This document shows positions 36,045-44,659 of a DNA stretch of 64,000 nucleotides, piece after piece (position 1 is the stretch's first letter; each line of letters starts with the position of its first letter). The translations under genes were made by a program, and so were the position numbers. The notes beneath the pieces are model-generated. The model saw nothing but the letters and a program-made list of their open reading frames with translations, searched no databases and was not told the origin of the DNA. Origin of the DNA: Heyndrickxia sp050281185 (GTDB taxonomy: Bacteria; Bacillota; Bacilli; Bacillales; Bacillaceae_C); NCBI RefSeq assembly GCF_050281185.1, contig NZ_JBNNWS010000005.1:124001-188000 (forward strand), read 5' to 3'.

Positions 36045-37152
36045 CTGTTTTCACACCCATATGGATCGTTAATAATTGAATAAAAAAACCGAACCATTCT
36101 TTCTTTTTTTCTTCGTACACATATTTATAAAAAATAGGAACTGTTCTAATTGGTTCTTTATTCATATAAACTACTGCTTTCCCTACAATTTCAGGTATAT
36201 TACCCTTGTCTTTCCAATCTTTTTGTGCTTTTAATAGTTTATATTCTACCTCAATTGATCCTAATTCATTTTTGGTTAATGAATACAATACTTGATTTTC
36301 TATAAAGACATGATCTTTTAAGTACTTATTTTTAATCGCTTTGATCATACCTTTATCTAAGACGATGGTTGTATCATAATTTTTAAATCCATATTCAAAC
36401 ATACTAATATGATCATTCCAATCATCAGGTCCATTTAAAGTAACAGCAATTAGGTTTTGATGATCTTTAGTTGCTGTTGTAACTAATGTCCGTTTAGCCC
36501 GTTTTGTAAATCCTGTTTTTCCACCTGTGCAATATTTATATTTTTCTGTTAACAATCGATTCTTATTTCCCCACCCTTTGTAAGATTTCGTTCCAGATAT
36601 TTCTCTATAAATTTTATTTTGCATTGCATAACGTGTTAATAATGCCATGTCATAAGCAGTTGAGAAATGATTCTCACTATTATCCAAACCACTCGGGTTT
36701 GCAAAATGGCTATTGACCATTCCAATTTCTTTTGCTTTTTGATTCATTAAAAACACAAACCCTTCAATACTTCCTCCTACATGTTCTGCGATTGCATTTG
36801 CCGCATCATTTCCAGATCTGAGCATAAGCCCATATACTAAATCCTTAAGATTTATATGATCTCCTGGCTTCAAATAAATGGATGAACCTTCTGTCCTCAC
36901 AGCTGTTTCACTAATTTTTACCTCATCTTTCAATTTGCCTGATTCAATTGCAAGAATCGCTGTCATTATTTTTGTAATTGATGCTATTTTTCGAACATCA
37001 TTTGCATTTTTCTCAAATAAGATTCTTCCACTGTCCTGATCCATTAATATCGCGCTAGCTGCACTTACAAAAGGTGTAGCCGCAAAGGACTTCCCTGGAA
37101 AAATCGCAAATATCAAGACAAAAATCATCACGGATTGAAGTATCTGTTTCAT
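36037..37152 (-). CDS. dacB: Sporulation D-alanyl-D-alanine carboxypeptidase DacB
   Basis: PBP5* type serine carboxypeptidase that trims cortex peptide side chains. Signal peptide (residues 1-24), active-site Ser58-x-x-Lys61 (SITK), second motif SGND and KTG in GGKTGFT. 371 residues from ATG 37152, chosen since GAGGAG lies 7 nt upstream; the frame extends to 37200 without a site. First gene of dacB-spmAB; affects the degree of cortex cross-linking. Confidence 0.95.
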   Translation of the reverse strand: MKQILQSVMIFVLIFAIFPGKSFAATPFVSAASAILMDQDSGRILFEKNANDVRKIASITKIMTAILAIESGKLKDEVKISETAVRTEGSSIYLKPGDHINLKDLVYGLMLRSGNDAANAIAEHVGGSIEGFVFLMNQKAKEIGMVNSHFANPSGLDNSENHFSTAYDMALLTRYAMQNKIYREISGTKSYKGWGNKNRLLTEKYKYCTGGKTGFTKRAKRTLVTTATKDHQNLIAVTLNGPDDWNDHISMFEYGFKNYDTTIVLDKGMIKAIKNKYLKDHVFIENQVLYSLTKNELGSIEVEYKLLKAQKDWKDKGNIPEIVGKAVVYMNKEPIRTVPIFYKYVYEEKKKEWFGFFIQLLTIHMGVKTDG

Positions 37153-37294
37153 GTATTTGCTCCTCTTCTCTTTGTGCTTATTCATTACTACCTGGAACAT
37201 TTTCTTTGTACAAGTTTATGCAGGACAAGTACAGATATGATAAGAAAAACGCTACCAAGATTTTCAGAAATTAGAGGACAGTGGTTGGAATAGA

Positions 37295-37320
37295 AGAAAT
37301 CGGCGAATATGCCGATTTCT
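37295..37320. terminator. AAATCGGC hairpin upstream of dacB
   Basis: Perfect 10-bp stem AGAAATCGGC/GCCGATTTCT with 6-nt loop, just past the scpB terminator. It resembles the hairpins at 19455-19486 and 48831-48855. It may be a second terminator or a repeat. Confidence 0.5.
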
Positions 37321-37329
37321 AAAAAGTAA

Positions 37330-37360
37330 AAAGGCTATTTGCATTATGCAAATAGCCTTT
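37330..37360 (-). terminator. Terminator of scpB
   Basis: Nearly perfect 15-bp inverted repeat AAAGGCTATTTGCAT/ATGCAAATAGCCTTT followed on the minus strand by TTACTTTTT, a few bases beyond the scpB stop. Confidence 0.85.
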
Positions 37361-37364
37361 CCTT

Positions 37365-37955
37365 TTATTTATTTTCGATTGTTTCTTGAAACTTTTCAAA
37401 AAACAAATCAGCGTCATCTTGTTCATAATTATCTTCAGTTGACTCAGGTAGCGGAGGTAATTCTTTGATATCTTTTAAACCGAAATAATCCAAAAACTCC
37501 TTTGTCGTACCATAAAGTATTGCTCTGCCAGCACCACCTGCTCGGCCAACTTCTTTAATTAAACCTTTTGCTGTAAGAGTTTGTAACGGACGTTCTGTTT
37601 TTACACCACGTATTTCTTCAATTTCCAATCTAGTTAATGGCTGCTTATAAGAAATAATAGCTAAAGTCTCCAATGCCGCTTGAGAAAGAGTGCTCATTCC
37701 AGGAGATTCAACCAATCTTTTTAAATATAGGGCGTTATCTTTTTTTGTAGCTAGTTGATATGTCCCAGCAAGTTCTACTATTGCAATCCCACGTTCTTTG
37801 TTTTCATCATATTCCTGTTTCATTATTTCAACTAATTCAACAGCTTGAAATTCTTCAAGCTCCAAAACAGCCATAATTTGTTTTAATGAAAGTCCTTCAT
37901 CTCCTGCAGCAAATAGTAAGCTTTCTAAAATTCCTTTCCAATTAATTATTTCCAA
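37365..37955 (-). CDS. scpB: Segregation and condensation protein ScpB
   Basis: 196 residues with two winged-helix domains. Signatures ESLLFAAGDEGLS and QAALETLAIISYKQPLTRLEIEE are present (family motif around YKQPxT). Regulatory subunit of the SMC condensin that organises and segregates the chromosome. Overlaps scpA by 14 bp and forms an operon with it. Confidence 0.95.
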   Translation of the reverse strand: MEIINWKGILESLLFAAGDEGLSLKQIMAVLELEEFQAVELVEIMKQEYDENKERGIAIVELAGTYQLATKKDNALYLKRLVESPGMSTLSQAALETLAIISYKQPLTRLEIEEIRGVKTERPLQTLTAKGLIKEVGRAGGAGRAILYGTTKEFLDYFGLKDIKELPPLPESTEDNYEQDDADLFFEKFQETIENK

Positions 37956-38703
37956 TCATACTAGCTCCCTTCCTTGCTACAAAAATTTCTTCAAAATTCC
38001 CTTCTTGTTCTACATATACTTCATTTCGTTTCATTAATTCTAACACCGCAAGAAATGTGACAACGATATGTTTTTTTTCTAGAACAGGAAACAATGAAAG
38101 AAAATTTCGTTTCCCTGACTCAACGGTCAATGTATTTAAAATTTCTTCCATCCGACTTTCAATCGATATCTCTTGTCTAGTTATTTTAGTCGATAAAGGC
38201 TTTTGTAATTTTTTTCTTCGCAATAGTTTATTTAAAGCGCCAATCATATCGTAAATTGTTATATCACCTTGTAAATGATCCGATTGAATATCCTTCATAT
38301 ATTCCGATAAATCACTTGGGGGCTTAGTAAACATCTGTCCCCGGTCTTGTTCCATTTGTTTTAATTCCCCGGCGGCTTCTTTATATTTTCGATACTCGAT
38401 TAGCTTTTCTACTAAATCATCCCTTGGATCTTCTTCATATTCAAAGTCCTCTTCCCATTCTTCCTCTTGCTTAGGAAGCAGCATTTTACTTTTAATCGCA
38501 AGCAAAGTGGCTGCCATAACTAAATATTCACTCGCTATATCTAACTCTAAAACTTTCATTGCATGAATATAAATTAAATATTGCTCCGAAATTTCGGCCA
38601 TAGGTATATCGTAAATATCAATTTCCAATCGATTAATTAAATGCAAAAGAAGATCCAAAGGTCCTTCAAATGCGTCAATCTTTACATTATATTCCAAAAT
38701 CAT
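37942..38703 (-). CDS. scpA: Segregation and condensation protein ScpA (kleisin)
   Basis: Kleisin subunit bridging SMC heads. N-terminal signature FEGPLDLLLHLINRLEIDIYD, then an acidic region and a C-terminal winged helix. ATG 38703 is given; homologues begin at the equivalent of TTG 38697 (EYNVKIDAFEGP), which has GGTGAT upstream, so the true start may be two codons later. No RBS supports the longer frame to 38715. Confidence 0.92.
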   Translation of the reverse strand: MILEYNVKIDAFEGPLDLLLHLINRLEIDIYDIPMAEISEQYLIYIHAMKVLELDIASEYLVMAATLLAIKSKMLLPKQEEEWEEDFEYEEDPRDDLVEKLIEYRKYKEAAGELKQMEQDRGQMFTKPPSDLSEYMKDIQSDHLQGDITIYDMIGALNKLLRRKKLQKPLSTKITRQEISIESRMEEILNTLTVESGKRNFLSLFPVLEKKHIVVTFLAVLELMKRNEVYVEQEGNFEEIFVARKGASMIGNN

Positions 38704-38920
38704 CACCAATTTCAAATACTAAAAGCTAATAATAATCAAAACAAAATAATATAAATACAAACTAATCCGCAATATAAGTATAGTGGATTATTTCCCTTAG
38801 TCCAATATAAATTTATTCAATACATTGATGACATTGAAAAAAATAGGCTTTGGCCTATACAACTTACCCAGAAATACATAGAATAAAACGACTAAACTAA
38901 ATAATCAGGAGGTTTTACCC

Positions 38921-39016
38921 ATGGCAGATGGATTTGGTTACGGCAGCGGATTCGCGTTGATAGTAGTATTATTTATTTTATTAATTATAGTTGGTAGTGC
39001 TTATATTTGCTACTGA
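38921..39016 (+). CDS. YjcZ-family small sporulation membrane peptide
   Basis: 31 residues: a short Gly/Tyr-rich start (MADGFGYGSGF) followed by one hydrophobic helix (ALIVVLFILLIIVG) and a short Cys-containing end. This is the YjcZ/SscA-type pattern found in sporulating Bacillus, often in several copies. AGGAGG lies 8 nt before the ATG and a terminator follows. Role inferred only from family. Confidence 0.85.
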   Translation: MADGFGYGSGFALIVVLFILLIIVGSAYICY

Positions 39017-39045
39017 TGACATAAATAAATATTTTTTGATGCAAT

Positions 39046-39080
39046 AAAACACGTCCAGAATAATAGACTGAACGTGTTTT
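39046..39080 (+). terminator. Terminator after the YjcZ-family gene
   Basis: Stem AAAACACGT/ACGTGTTTT with inner CAG/CTG, T-rich end. Placed 30 bp beyond the stop. Confidence 0.8.
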
Positions 39081-39194
39081 TTGTTTAAACATCATTTGGA
39101 AACTATGGAAACAACAATTATAGTTTATGATAGAATAAAATATTCATAGTTTTTGTGTTACACTTACATAAGTATATTCGAAAGGAGTAAATAA

Positions 39195-39737
39195 ATGACA
39201 TTTCCTGAAGCCTATATCCAATATTTAGTTCATTTTCATGGAGATAGAGATTTTTTTGAATGTCACGAACTTCTAGAAGATCATTGGAAGCAGTATGATA
39301 ATAGAGATCGAGATTCTGTTTGGGTCGGATTAATTCAATTAGCTGTTTCTCTCTATCACTATCGAAGAAAAAATATAGTTGGCGGTATCAAAATGATGGA
39401 CAAAGCCATAATAAATGTAAAAAAGAATATTGTTTTTTTAACAACATTAAAAATAGATACAGAAGACCTATTAAAGCAAATGAACCATGTACTTATAAGG
39501 ATGAAAAATAGGGATGATTACCTAAATATGAATATCAGAATAACAGATGAAGAATTGCTAAGAATTTGTCAAAAAAGATGCATTCAGCTTGGATTTCAAT
39601 GGGGAATTTTAAAAGATTTTAACAATGAATATATTATTAATCGTCATTTATTGAGAGATCGGACAGGTATTGAAGTAGAAAGGTATGTATCATCCTTAAC
39701 AAAGAAATTTGAAAGAAAACAAAGTGTATATATATAA
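39195..39737 (+). CDS. ypuF: DUF309 protein YpuF
   Basis: 180-residue cytosolic helical protein with the DUF309 motif FHGDRDFFECHELLEDHWK near residues 13-31 and a second conserved helix (VWVGLIQLAVSLYHYRRKN). Molecular function unknown. In B. subtilis the gene is close to scpAB. Here it is divergent from it, on the plus strand, facing ribT. Confidence 0.85.
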   Translation: MTFPEAYIQYLVHFHGDRDFFECHELLEDHWKQYDNRDRDSVWVGLIQLAVSLYHYRRKNIVGGIKMMDKAIINVKKNIVFLTTLKIDTEDLLKQMNHVLIRMKNRDDYLNMNIRITDEELLRICQKRCIQLGFQWGILKDFNNEYIINRHLLRDRTGIEVERYVSSLTKKFERKQSVYI

Positions 39738-39746
39738 AACTAAAAA

Positions 39747-39773
39747 AAGGCTTGGTCTATTCTTCCAAGCCTT
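39747..39773. terminator. Bidirectional terminator ypuF / ribT
   Basis: 9-bp stem AAGGCTTGG/CCAAGCCTT, 9-nt loop, poly-A on the left and T-rich sequence on the right. Its right half encodes the last residues of RibT, so the two convergent genes share it. Confidence 0.85.
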
Positions 39774-40122
39774 CTTCATTATAATCACAATTATCACAGA
39801 ACGATGCTGTATTTTCATTTGGTACTAATGTTTTTCCATCGTAAATTTGCTTTAGAGATTTAAGCATATTTTTGCCAATCCCTTGTTGACGATGGGAAGG
39901 ATTTACAGAAATGTGTTGAATTTCTACCAATTGATCCTTAAGAATAACACCTACAAGTCCAACGACATCATCATTAACTTTCCACAAAAAAAGTTGCCAG
40001 CTATCATCAGTTTCATATTGTTTTATCGTTTGCTGTAATTTTTTAATATCCTTTTCATTTGGCATGAACGATAAAAGACCCATCGCGATCTTCTCAAAGA
40101 CTTTCTTATATCGAATTAGCAT
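39757..40122 (-). CDS. ribT: GNAT-family acetyltransferase RibT
   Basis: 121 residues, starting MLIRYKKVFEKIAMGLLSFM, almost identical to RibT at the N-terminus, with the acetyl-CoA motif NPSHRQQGIGKNML. In B. subtilis ribT is the last gene of the riboflavin biosynthetic operon; here it is alone, with no ribDEAH beside it. Substrate unknown. A Cys-rich end (CDNCDYNEEGLEE) extends into the terminator. Confidence 0.88.
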   Translation of the reverse strand: MLIRYKKVFEKIAMGLLSFMPNEKDIKKLQQTIKQYETDDSWQLFLWKVNDDVVGLVGVILKDQLVEIQHISVNPSHRQQGIGKNMLKSLKQIYDGKTLVPNENTASFCDNCDYNEEGLEE

Positions 40123-40258
40123 GAATATCCCTCGTTATCCTTTTTGCATAATCTTTATGCTTTTCTATCATTATAAACATAGCAAGAAAATAATAAACGT
40201 TTAATATCAATTCAATTACATTGAATCTTTATGTATAAATTTTTGATTCATTCCTAGC

Positions 40259-40345
40259 TTATACTAAAAACAGCCAATAATAAAGACCCCATCCTAAAGC
40301 CATAATAAGTATAAGAATAAACAGCAATATGTTATTTTTCCTCAA
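40259..40345 (-). CDS. Possible 28-residue membrane peptide
   Basis: TTG start at 40345 with GGAGTG 6 nt upstream, reading a single membrane helix (about residues 6-26) with basic residues only at the N-terminus (LRKNN). Hydrophobic with Trp/Tyr near the end (WGLYYWLFLV). No homologue recognised. The remainder of the 40123-40537 gap holds only AT-rich sequence and the lysA terminator. Confidence 0.4.
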   Translation of the reverse strand: MRKNNILLFILILIMALGWGLYYWLFLV

Positions 40346-40490
40346 AGAATGACACTCCTATTAACAAACTTCTTTAATATACTTTGTCTATTGTATCTAT
40401 TTTCTACTATTTACGCAATCACAAAAAGGAGGAAAAGAAAGCGATTTCTATTCAAAATATAATAAAATTGTAATAAAACCTAAAAAATTC

Positions 40491-40531
40491 AAGCTCATTC
40501 GAATGAAAATATATTCCTTTCGAACGAGCTT
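40491..40531 (-). terminator. Terminator of lysA
   Basis: 13-bp stem with one mismatch (AAGCTC-A-TTCGAA / TTCGAA-C-GAGCTT), followed on the minus strand by GAATTTTTT. Starts 7 bp past the lysA stop. Confidence 0.85.
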
Positions 40532-40537
40532 TTATAA

Positions 40538-41857
40538 TTATAAATTAATCTTACTCTGGAGCGGCAAATCTAATCTAATTAAATCTTCATACGTTTCCCG
40601 TTTAATGACAAGTTGATCTTCCCCACTCTCAACAAATACAACTGGTGGTCTCGGAATACGATTGTAATTATTTGCCATCGAGTACCCATATGCACCTGTA
40701 CAAAAAACAGCTAAAATATCATTGCTTTCCACATTTGGCAATGGCAGATCCCAAATAAGCATATCACCAGATTCGCAGCATTTCCCTGCAATGGAATACT
40801 TTTCCTTAACCTCGTCGGTAGGCCGATTCGCTAATATAGCTTCATATTTTGCTTCATATAAAGCAGGTCGAATATTATCACTCATACCACCATCAACAGC
40901 AATATATTTGCGCACATTTGGGACATCTTTACTGGAACCTATTGTATATAAAGTAGTACCTGCTTCACCAACTAAGGATCTACCAGGCTCAATCCATATT
41001 TCTGGCATTGAAAGATTATGGAATCTAGTTCGTTTTTGTACTTCAATGATTATCTCACTCACATAACTATCTGGAGAAAGAGGTTCGTCTTCGTCCGTAT
41101 AGCGAATCCCAAATCCTCCTCCTAAATTCAAAACAGAAGGAAAATATGAAAACTGATTGTTCCATTCAGCTAGCTTGTCGATTATTTTTCTTGCTGCTAA
41201 AATAAATCCAGTAGTATCAAATATTTGTGAGCCGATATGACAGTGAATTCCTAGTACATTCAAATATTTGGATTCCAATGATCTCCTTAACGCCTCTTCT
41301 ACTTGACCATTTTGTAAATCAAATCCAAATTTTGAATCCTCTTGTCCTGTCAATATATAATCATGTGTATGTGCCTCTATTCCAGGAGTAACACGGAGTA
41401 AAATCGGTATCTGTTTATCCTTTTTTATACATAGTTGCTGTAATAATTCCAATTCATAAAAATTATCTACAACGATACAGCCAATATTATAATCTAAAGC
41501 AAGTTCCAATTCTTCAATACTTTTATTATTCCCATGAAAATGGATTCGATCAACCGGAAAATTAGCAGCAATTGCTGTATATAATTCGCCTCCTGACACA
41601 ACATCTAATGATAATCCCTCTTCATTCACTAAACTTAACATGGCTATCGAAGAAAATGCCTTACTTGCATAAGCCACTTGAGATTTAATACCTAATTTAT
41701 CAAAGGTGCGCTTAAATCCTCTAGCACGTTCACGTATTAAAGAAACATCGTACACGTATAAGGGCGTACCGTGTTTTTTGGCTAAATCGACAGTGTCTAC
41801 TCCGCCTATTTCGAGATGACCTTTTTCATTAATCTTAGAAGTACCGTGAAAATACAT
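40538..41857 (-). CDS. lysA: Diaminopimelate decarboxylase
   Basis: PLP-dependent last step of lysine synthesis. 439 residues with the PLP lysine region VAYASKAF, the HCHIGSQIFD motif, GGGFGI phosphate-binding loop and EPGRSLV, and CESGDML near the end. GAGGGAAG precedes the ATG. Follows spoVAF as in B. subtilis. No lysine riboswitch or T-box is seen in the 134-bp leader. Confidence 0.96.
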   Translation of the reverse strand: MYFHGTSKINEKGHLEIGGVDTVDLAKKHGTPLYVYDVSLIRERARGFKRTFDKLGIKSQVAYASKAFSSIAMLSLVNEEGLSLDVVSGGELYTAIAANFPVDRIHFHGNNKSIEELELALDYNIGCIVVDNFYELELLQQLCIKKDKQIPILLRVTPGIEAHTHDYILTGQEDSKFGFDLQNGQVEEALRRSLESKYLNVLGIHCHIGSQIFDTTGFILAARKIIDKLAEWNNQFSYFPSVLNLGGGFGIRYTDEDEPLSPDSYVSEIIIEVQKRTRFHNLSMPEIWIEPGRSLVGEAGTTLYTIGSSKDVPNVRKYIAVDGGMSDNIRPALYEAKYEAILANRPTDEVKEKYSIAGKCCESGDMLIWDLPLPNVESNDILAVFCTGAYGYSMANNYNRIPRPPVVFVESGEDQLVIKRETYEDLIRLDLPLQSKINL

Positions 41858-41894
41858 TTGCTTCCCTCATTTCCTATTTCGTCACAATAAGGAG

Positions 41895-41930
41895 AAATAG
41901 ACAGTTGTCCTAAAGACAAACTGTCTATTT
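41895..41930 (-). terminator. Terminator of the spoVA operon
   Basis: Long stem AAATAGACAGTTGTC with GACAAACTGTCTATTT (one bulge), 5-nt loop, ending in T-rich sequence on the minus strand, between spoVAF and lysA. Confidence 0.75.
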
Positions 41931-41991
41931 ATTCAATATTTCAAATAAATTAGATAAACTTTATCATAAAATATCAGTTTTGGCAATGGGT

Positions 41992-43476
41992 TTACTTATC
42001 AGGAGGCTGCCGAAATCGATCTCTTGGGCGTACGATACTTGGCCTAACTTTTGAACCTGGTACTGTTCTACGAAATAATATATGTGTAATTGCCTGTGGG
42101 TTAAAAGGTATAAATGGCCATAAATATGGAGCATTTAACGCCCGAATTTGTACTAAAAATATGATAAATAAGGTTCCTCCAATTAATAGACCTGGCAATT
42201 TAAAGAATGCAACAATTAATAGTAATATAACCCTGGCGATTTTATTTGCAATACTTAATTCATAACTTGGTGTAGCATATGTACCAATGGCAGCTACAGC
42301 TACATATAAAATAACTTCTGGCACAAACAGTCCAACATCTATTGCAATTTGTCCGATTAAAACAGCAGCAATTAATCCCATGGCAGTAGCTAATGGTGTT
42401 GGTGTATGAATCGCTGCAATTCTTAAAAATTCTATCCCCATATCAGCGATAAATAATTGTATAATTAATGGAATATTCGTCTGTTTATTAGGCCCAATAA
42501 ATTCTAAATGGTTGGGCAGCATGCTTGGATCGATGGCAAATAAATACCATAACGGGAGAAGAAAGAGTGAAGCCACTATTCCAATAAATCGAATCCAGCG
42601 TATAAATGTCCCTACCGCTGGTGATTCCCTATATTCTTCTGCATGTTGAACATGGTGAAAGAAAGTGGCGGGTGTAATCATTACGCTTGGAGAAGTGTCT
42701 ATAAAAATTAAGACATGACCCTCAAGTAAATGGATAGAACCAACATCCGCTCTTTCTGTGTATCTAACTAATGGATATGGATTATATTCTTGTTTTAAAA
42801 GGAATTCTTCGATCGTTTTATCTGCCATTGTAATTCCATCGACATCTATCGTTTTCAATTCCTTTTTAATAGTTTCCACTAAATCAGGATTAGCTACTCC
42901 TTCAATATAACCGATTGCTACATCTGTTTTGGAGCGCTCTCCTATTTTCATTAATTCAAAACGTAACCTTTCGTCTCGAATTCTTCTTCTAGTAAGAGCT
43001 GTGTTTAGTATTATATTTTCTACATACCCATCACGTGATCCCCTTACTACTTTTTCAGTATCAGGTTCCATCGGCTGTCTTCCTGGATAGCTACGGACAT
43101 CAACAATTAATGCCTCGCCTTCTCCTTCCACAACGATCGCTATTAAACCTGATAAGACTTGGTCAGCCATTTCATCAATAGTTTTTACAATTTCCACGGA
43201 TTGATTGACAATTCGATTTTGAACAATTTCATAAACCCTGCTTGTTAATCGTTCAGTATCATTAAGTTCTAATAATTCTTTTAAAATTTCAGTAATATAT
43301 AGAGTATCAGCTAAACCATTTATATAATAGAGTTGAATATTCTTTTTTAATACCTTTATATGGCGGACTCCTAAGTCAAAACTTACACCCAATCCCATTC
43401 TTTTTTCAAATATCTTCTCAAGCTCATTGAGGTCTGCGGGAATGGGTGCTTTAGTACTTAGATCTTGTTTTGTCAT
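41992..43476 (-). CDS. spoVAF: Stage V sporulation protein AF
   Basis: 494-residue GerA/SpoVAF-family membrane protein: large soluble N-terminal domain (to about residue 290), then four to five helices and a basic C-terminus. Located in the inner spore membrane and, in recent work on Bacillus, acts with FigP as an ion channel that amplifies germinant-receptor signals. ATG 43476 has AAAGGAG 8 nt upstream; it lies inside the end of spoVAEA. Confidence 0.94.
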   Translation of the reverse strand: MTKQDLSTKAPIPADLNELEKIFEKRMGLGVSFDLGVRHIKVLKKNIQLYYINGLADTLYITEILKELLELNDTERLTSRVYEIVQNRIVNQSVEIVKTIDEMADQVLSGLIAIVVEGEGEALIVDVRSYPGRQPMEPDTEKVVRGSRDGYVENIILNTALTRRRIRDERLRFELMKIGERSKTDVAIGYIEGVANPDLVETIKKELKTIDVDGITMADKTIEEFLLKQEYNPYPLVRYTERADVGSIHLLEGHVLIFIDTSPSVMITPATFFHHVQHAEEYRESPAVGTFIRWIRFIGIVASLFLLPLWYLFAIDPSMLPNHLEFIGPNKQTNIPLIIQLFIADMGIEFLRIAAIHTPTPLATAMGLIAAVLIGQIAIDVGLFVPEVILYVAVAAIGTYATPSYELSIANKIARVILLLIVAFFKLPGLLIGGTLFIIFLVQIRALNAPYLWPFIPFNPQAITHILFRRTVPGSKVRPSIVRPRDRFRQPPDK

Positions 43477-44038
43477 TAAATCCACTCCTTTCCAAAACTA
43501 ACTCTACAGCTTTTCTTGTTATTGGAGCTCCCTTTGAATAATGATCTAACTTTCCCATTTTCCCTATATCCCCGATACCTACAATAATCGGTATATTTAA
43601 TTGATCTAAGCAGTAGACAGTATCGCCATTGATCTTTTTTAATTCCATTTCAGGAATTCCATATTTATCTACACCAAATGGTGTTAAATTTCCATCACGA
43701 TCGATACAAACATCAACCCTTGTCCACTCTGCCTGATGTGTTTTTGAAGCAACTGCAATAACTCCTAAAACTTGAATGTCAGGATGAGTAGCAACATAAA
43801 TTAATGATTCCTCACCTTTCCCTTCGCCTAAATATCCACTGTCGTCAAACATCACGAACACAGGATCAACAGGTGCTTTTTTTATTAATTTTACAAGCTG
43901 AGGTCCTGATAAATGAGAAGGGTTTCCGTATGATTGTGTGATGCACCTGCCACCTAAATCTTTTGCAATCAATTCAATTGCTTTTCTGGCATATTCATCT
44001 CCATCTGTAATTAATATCACCTGACGTTTCATTTTCAT
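43451..44038 (-). CDS. spoVAEA: Stage V sporulation protein AEa
   Basis: 195-residue soluble protein beginning MKMKRQVILITDGDEYARKA, clearly SpoVAEa. It overlaps spoVAF by 26 bp. AAAGGA lies 7 nt before the ATG. In B. subtilis it follows spoVAEb; here its upstream neighbour is spoVAB, 198 bp away, since C, D and Eb are missing. Detailed function in germination is not settled. Confidence 0.92.
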   Translation of the reverse strand: MKMKRQVILITDGDEYARKAIELIAKDLGGRCITQSYGNPSHLSGPQLVKLIKKAPVDPVFVMFDDSGYLGEGKGEESLIYVATHPDIQVLGVIAVASKTHQAEWTRVDVCIDRDGNLTPFGVDKYGIPEMELKKINGDTVYCLDQLNIPIIVGIGDIGKMGKLDHYSKGAPITRKAVELVLERSGFNDKTRSKY

Positions 44039-44236
44039 ACGAAAATCCTTTCCATAAGAATATTTTTATCTACGGTTCTTTTCGTAAACGTTATTGCTTT
44101 CAAGTCGAAAAACTTAATTAAACTTGCTTACAACTATAAATTCATCGACTGTTCCCACGAAAAGATTCCCCGAATCATTGCTATTTAAACATGTTAGATA
44201 CTATCCAAACTATCATCAATCTTTGCAGAATAAACC

Positions 44237-44659
44237 TTATCTATCAATGAAATACATCCAATGAAATAATGAACCAAATACTTTACCGAAAACTATCGCC
44301 ATTATTGCTACAATTAAATGACCATCAATCCCAATTCTTTTCGCGAGGATAGGAATAACATTTACAACTTCTGTTAATGCTGCAGCGAGCATTCCGACAA
44401 ACACTCCACAGGCTAATCCAATTGGTGATAGTAAAAGTGCTGGTAAGTGAAAATAAATATCTCTAAATTGTGCCCAGCCGCCTAATAAAGATCCAAATAC
44501 AATTGCCCATTCATAATAATAGACCATACTTCCTGTTTTTGATATTTGAGTTAAACGGGGTATAATTCCAAGAACTGATAAAAATGCGACCACGCCGCAA
44601 CCAACAATTAATCCTCCAGCTAAACCGATCATTATGAGTAATATAGTTTTAATGATCAT
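44237..44659 (-). CDS. spoVAB: Stage V sporulation protein AB
   Basis: 140-residue membrane protein with about four helices and the conserved GGVFVGMLAAALTEVVNV-type region (here CGVFVGMLAAALTEVVNVIP), then AKRIGIDG. The start at 44659 is preferred over 44689 since it aligns with the B. subtilis protein (141 residues); no clear Shine-Dalgarno is visible, so coupling to spoVAA, which it overlaps by 11 bp, is likely. Confidence 0.9.
   Translation of the reverse strand: MIIKTILLIMIGLAGGLIVGCGVVAFLSVLGIIPRLTQISKTGSMVYYYEWAIVFGSLLGGWAQFRDIYFHLPALLLSPIGLACGVFVGMLAAALTEVVNVIPILAKRIGIDGHLIVAIMAIVFGKVFGSLFHWMYFIDR

Noticed and set aside
38704..38920. Further small gene between scpA and the YjcZ-type gene
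   Set aside because: No frame with a ribosome site apart from the YjcZ-type gene; only AT-rich sequence.
41858..41991. Lysine riboswitch or T-box before lysA
   Set aside because: The gap is too short, the conserved L-box and T-box sequences are missing, and the inverted repeat reads as the spoVA terminator.
44090..44110. cre-like sequence CGTAAACGTTATTG before spoVAEa
   Set aside because: Misses the TG start and the CA end of the consensus and lies inside an operon.
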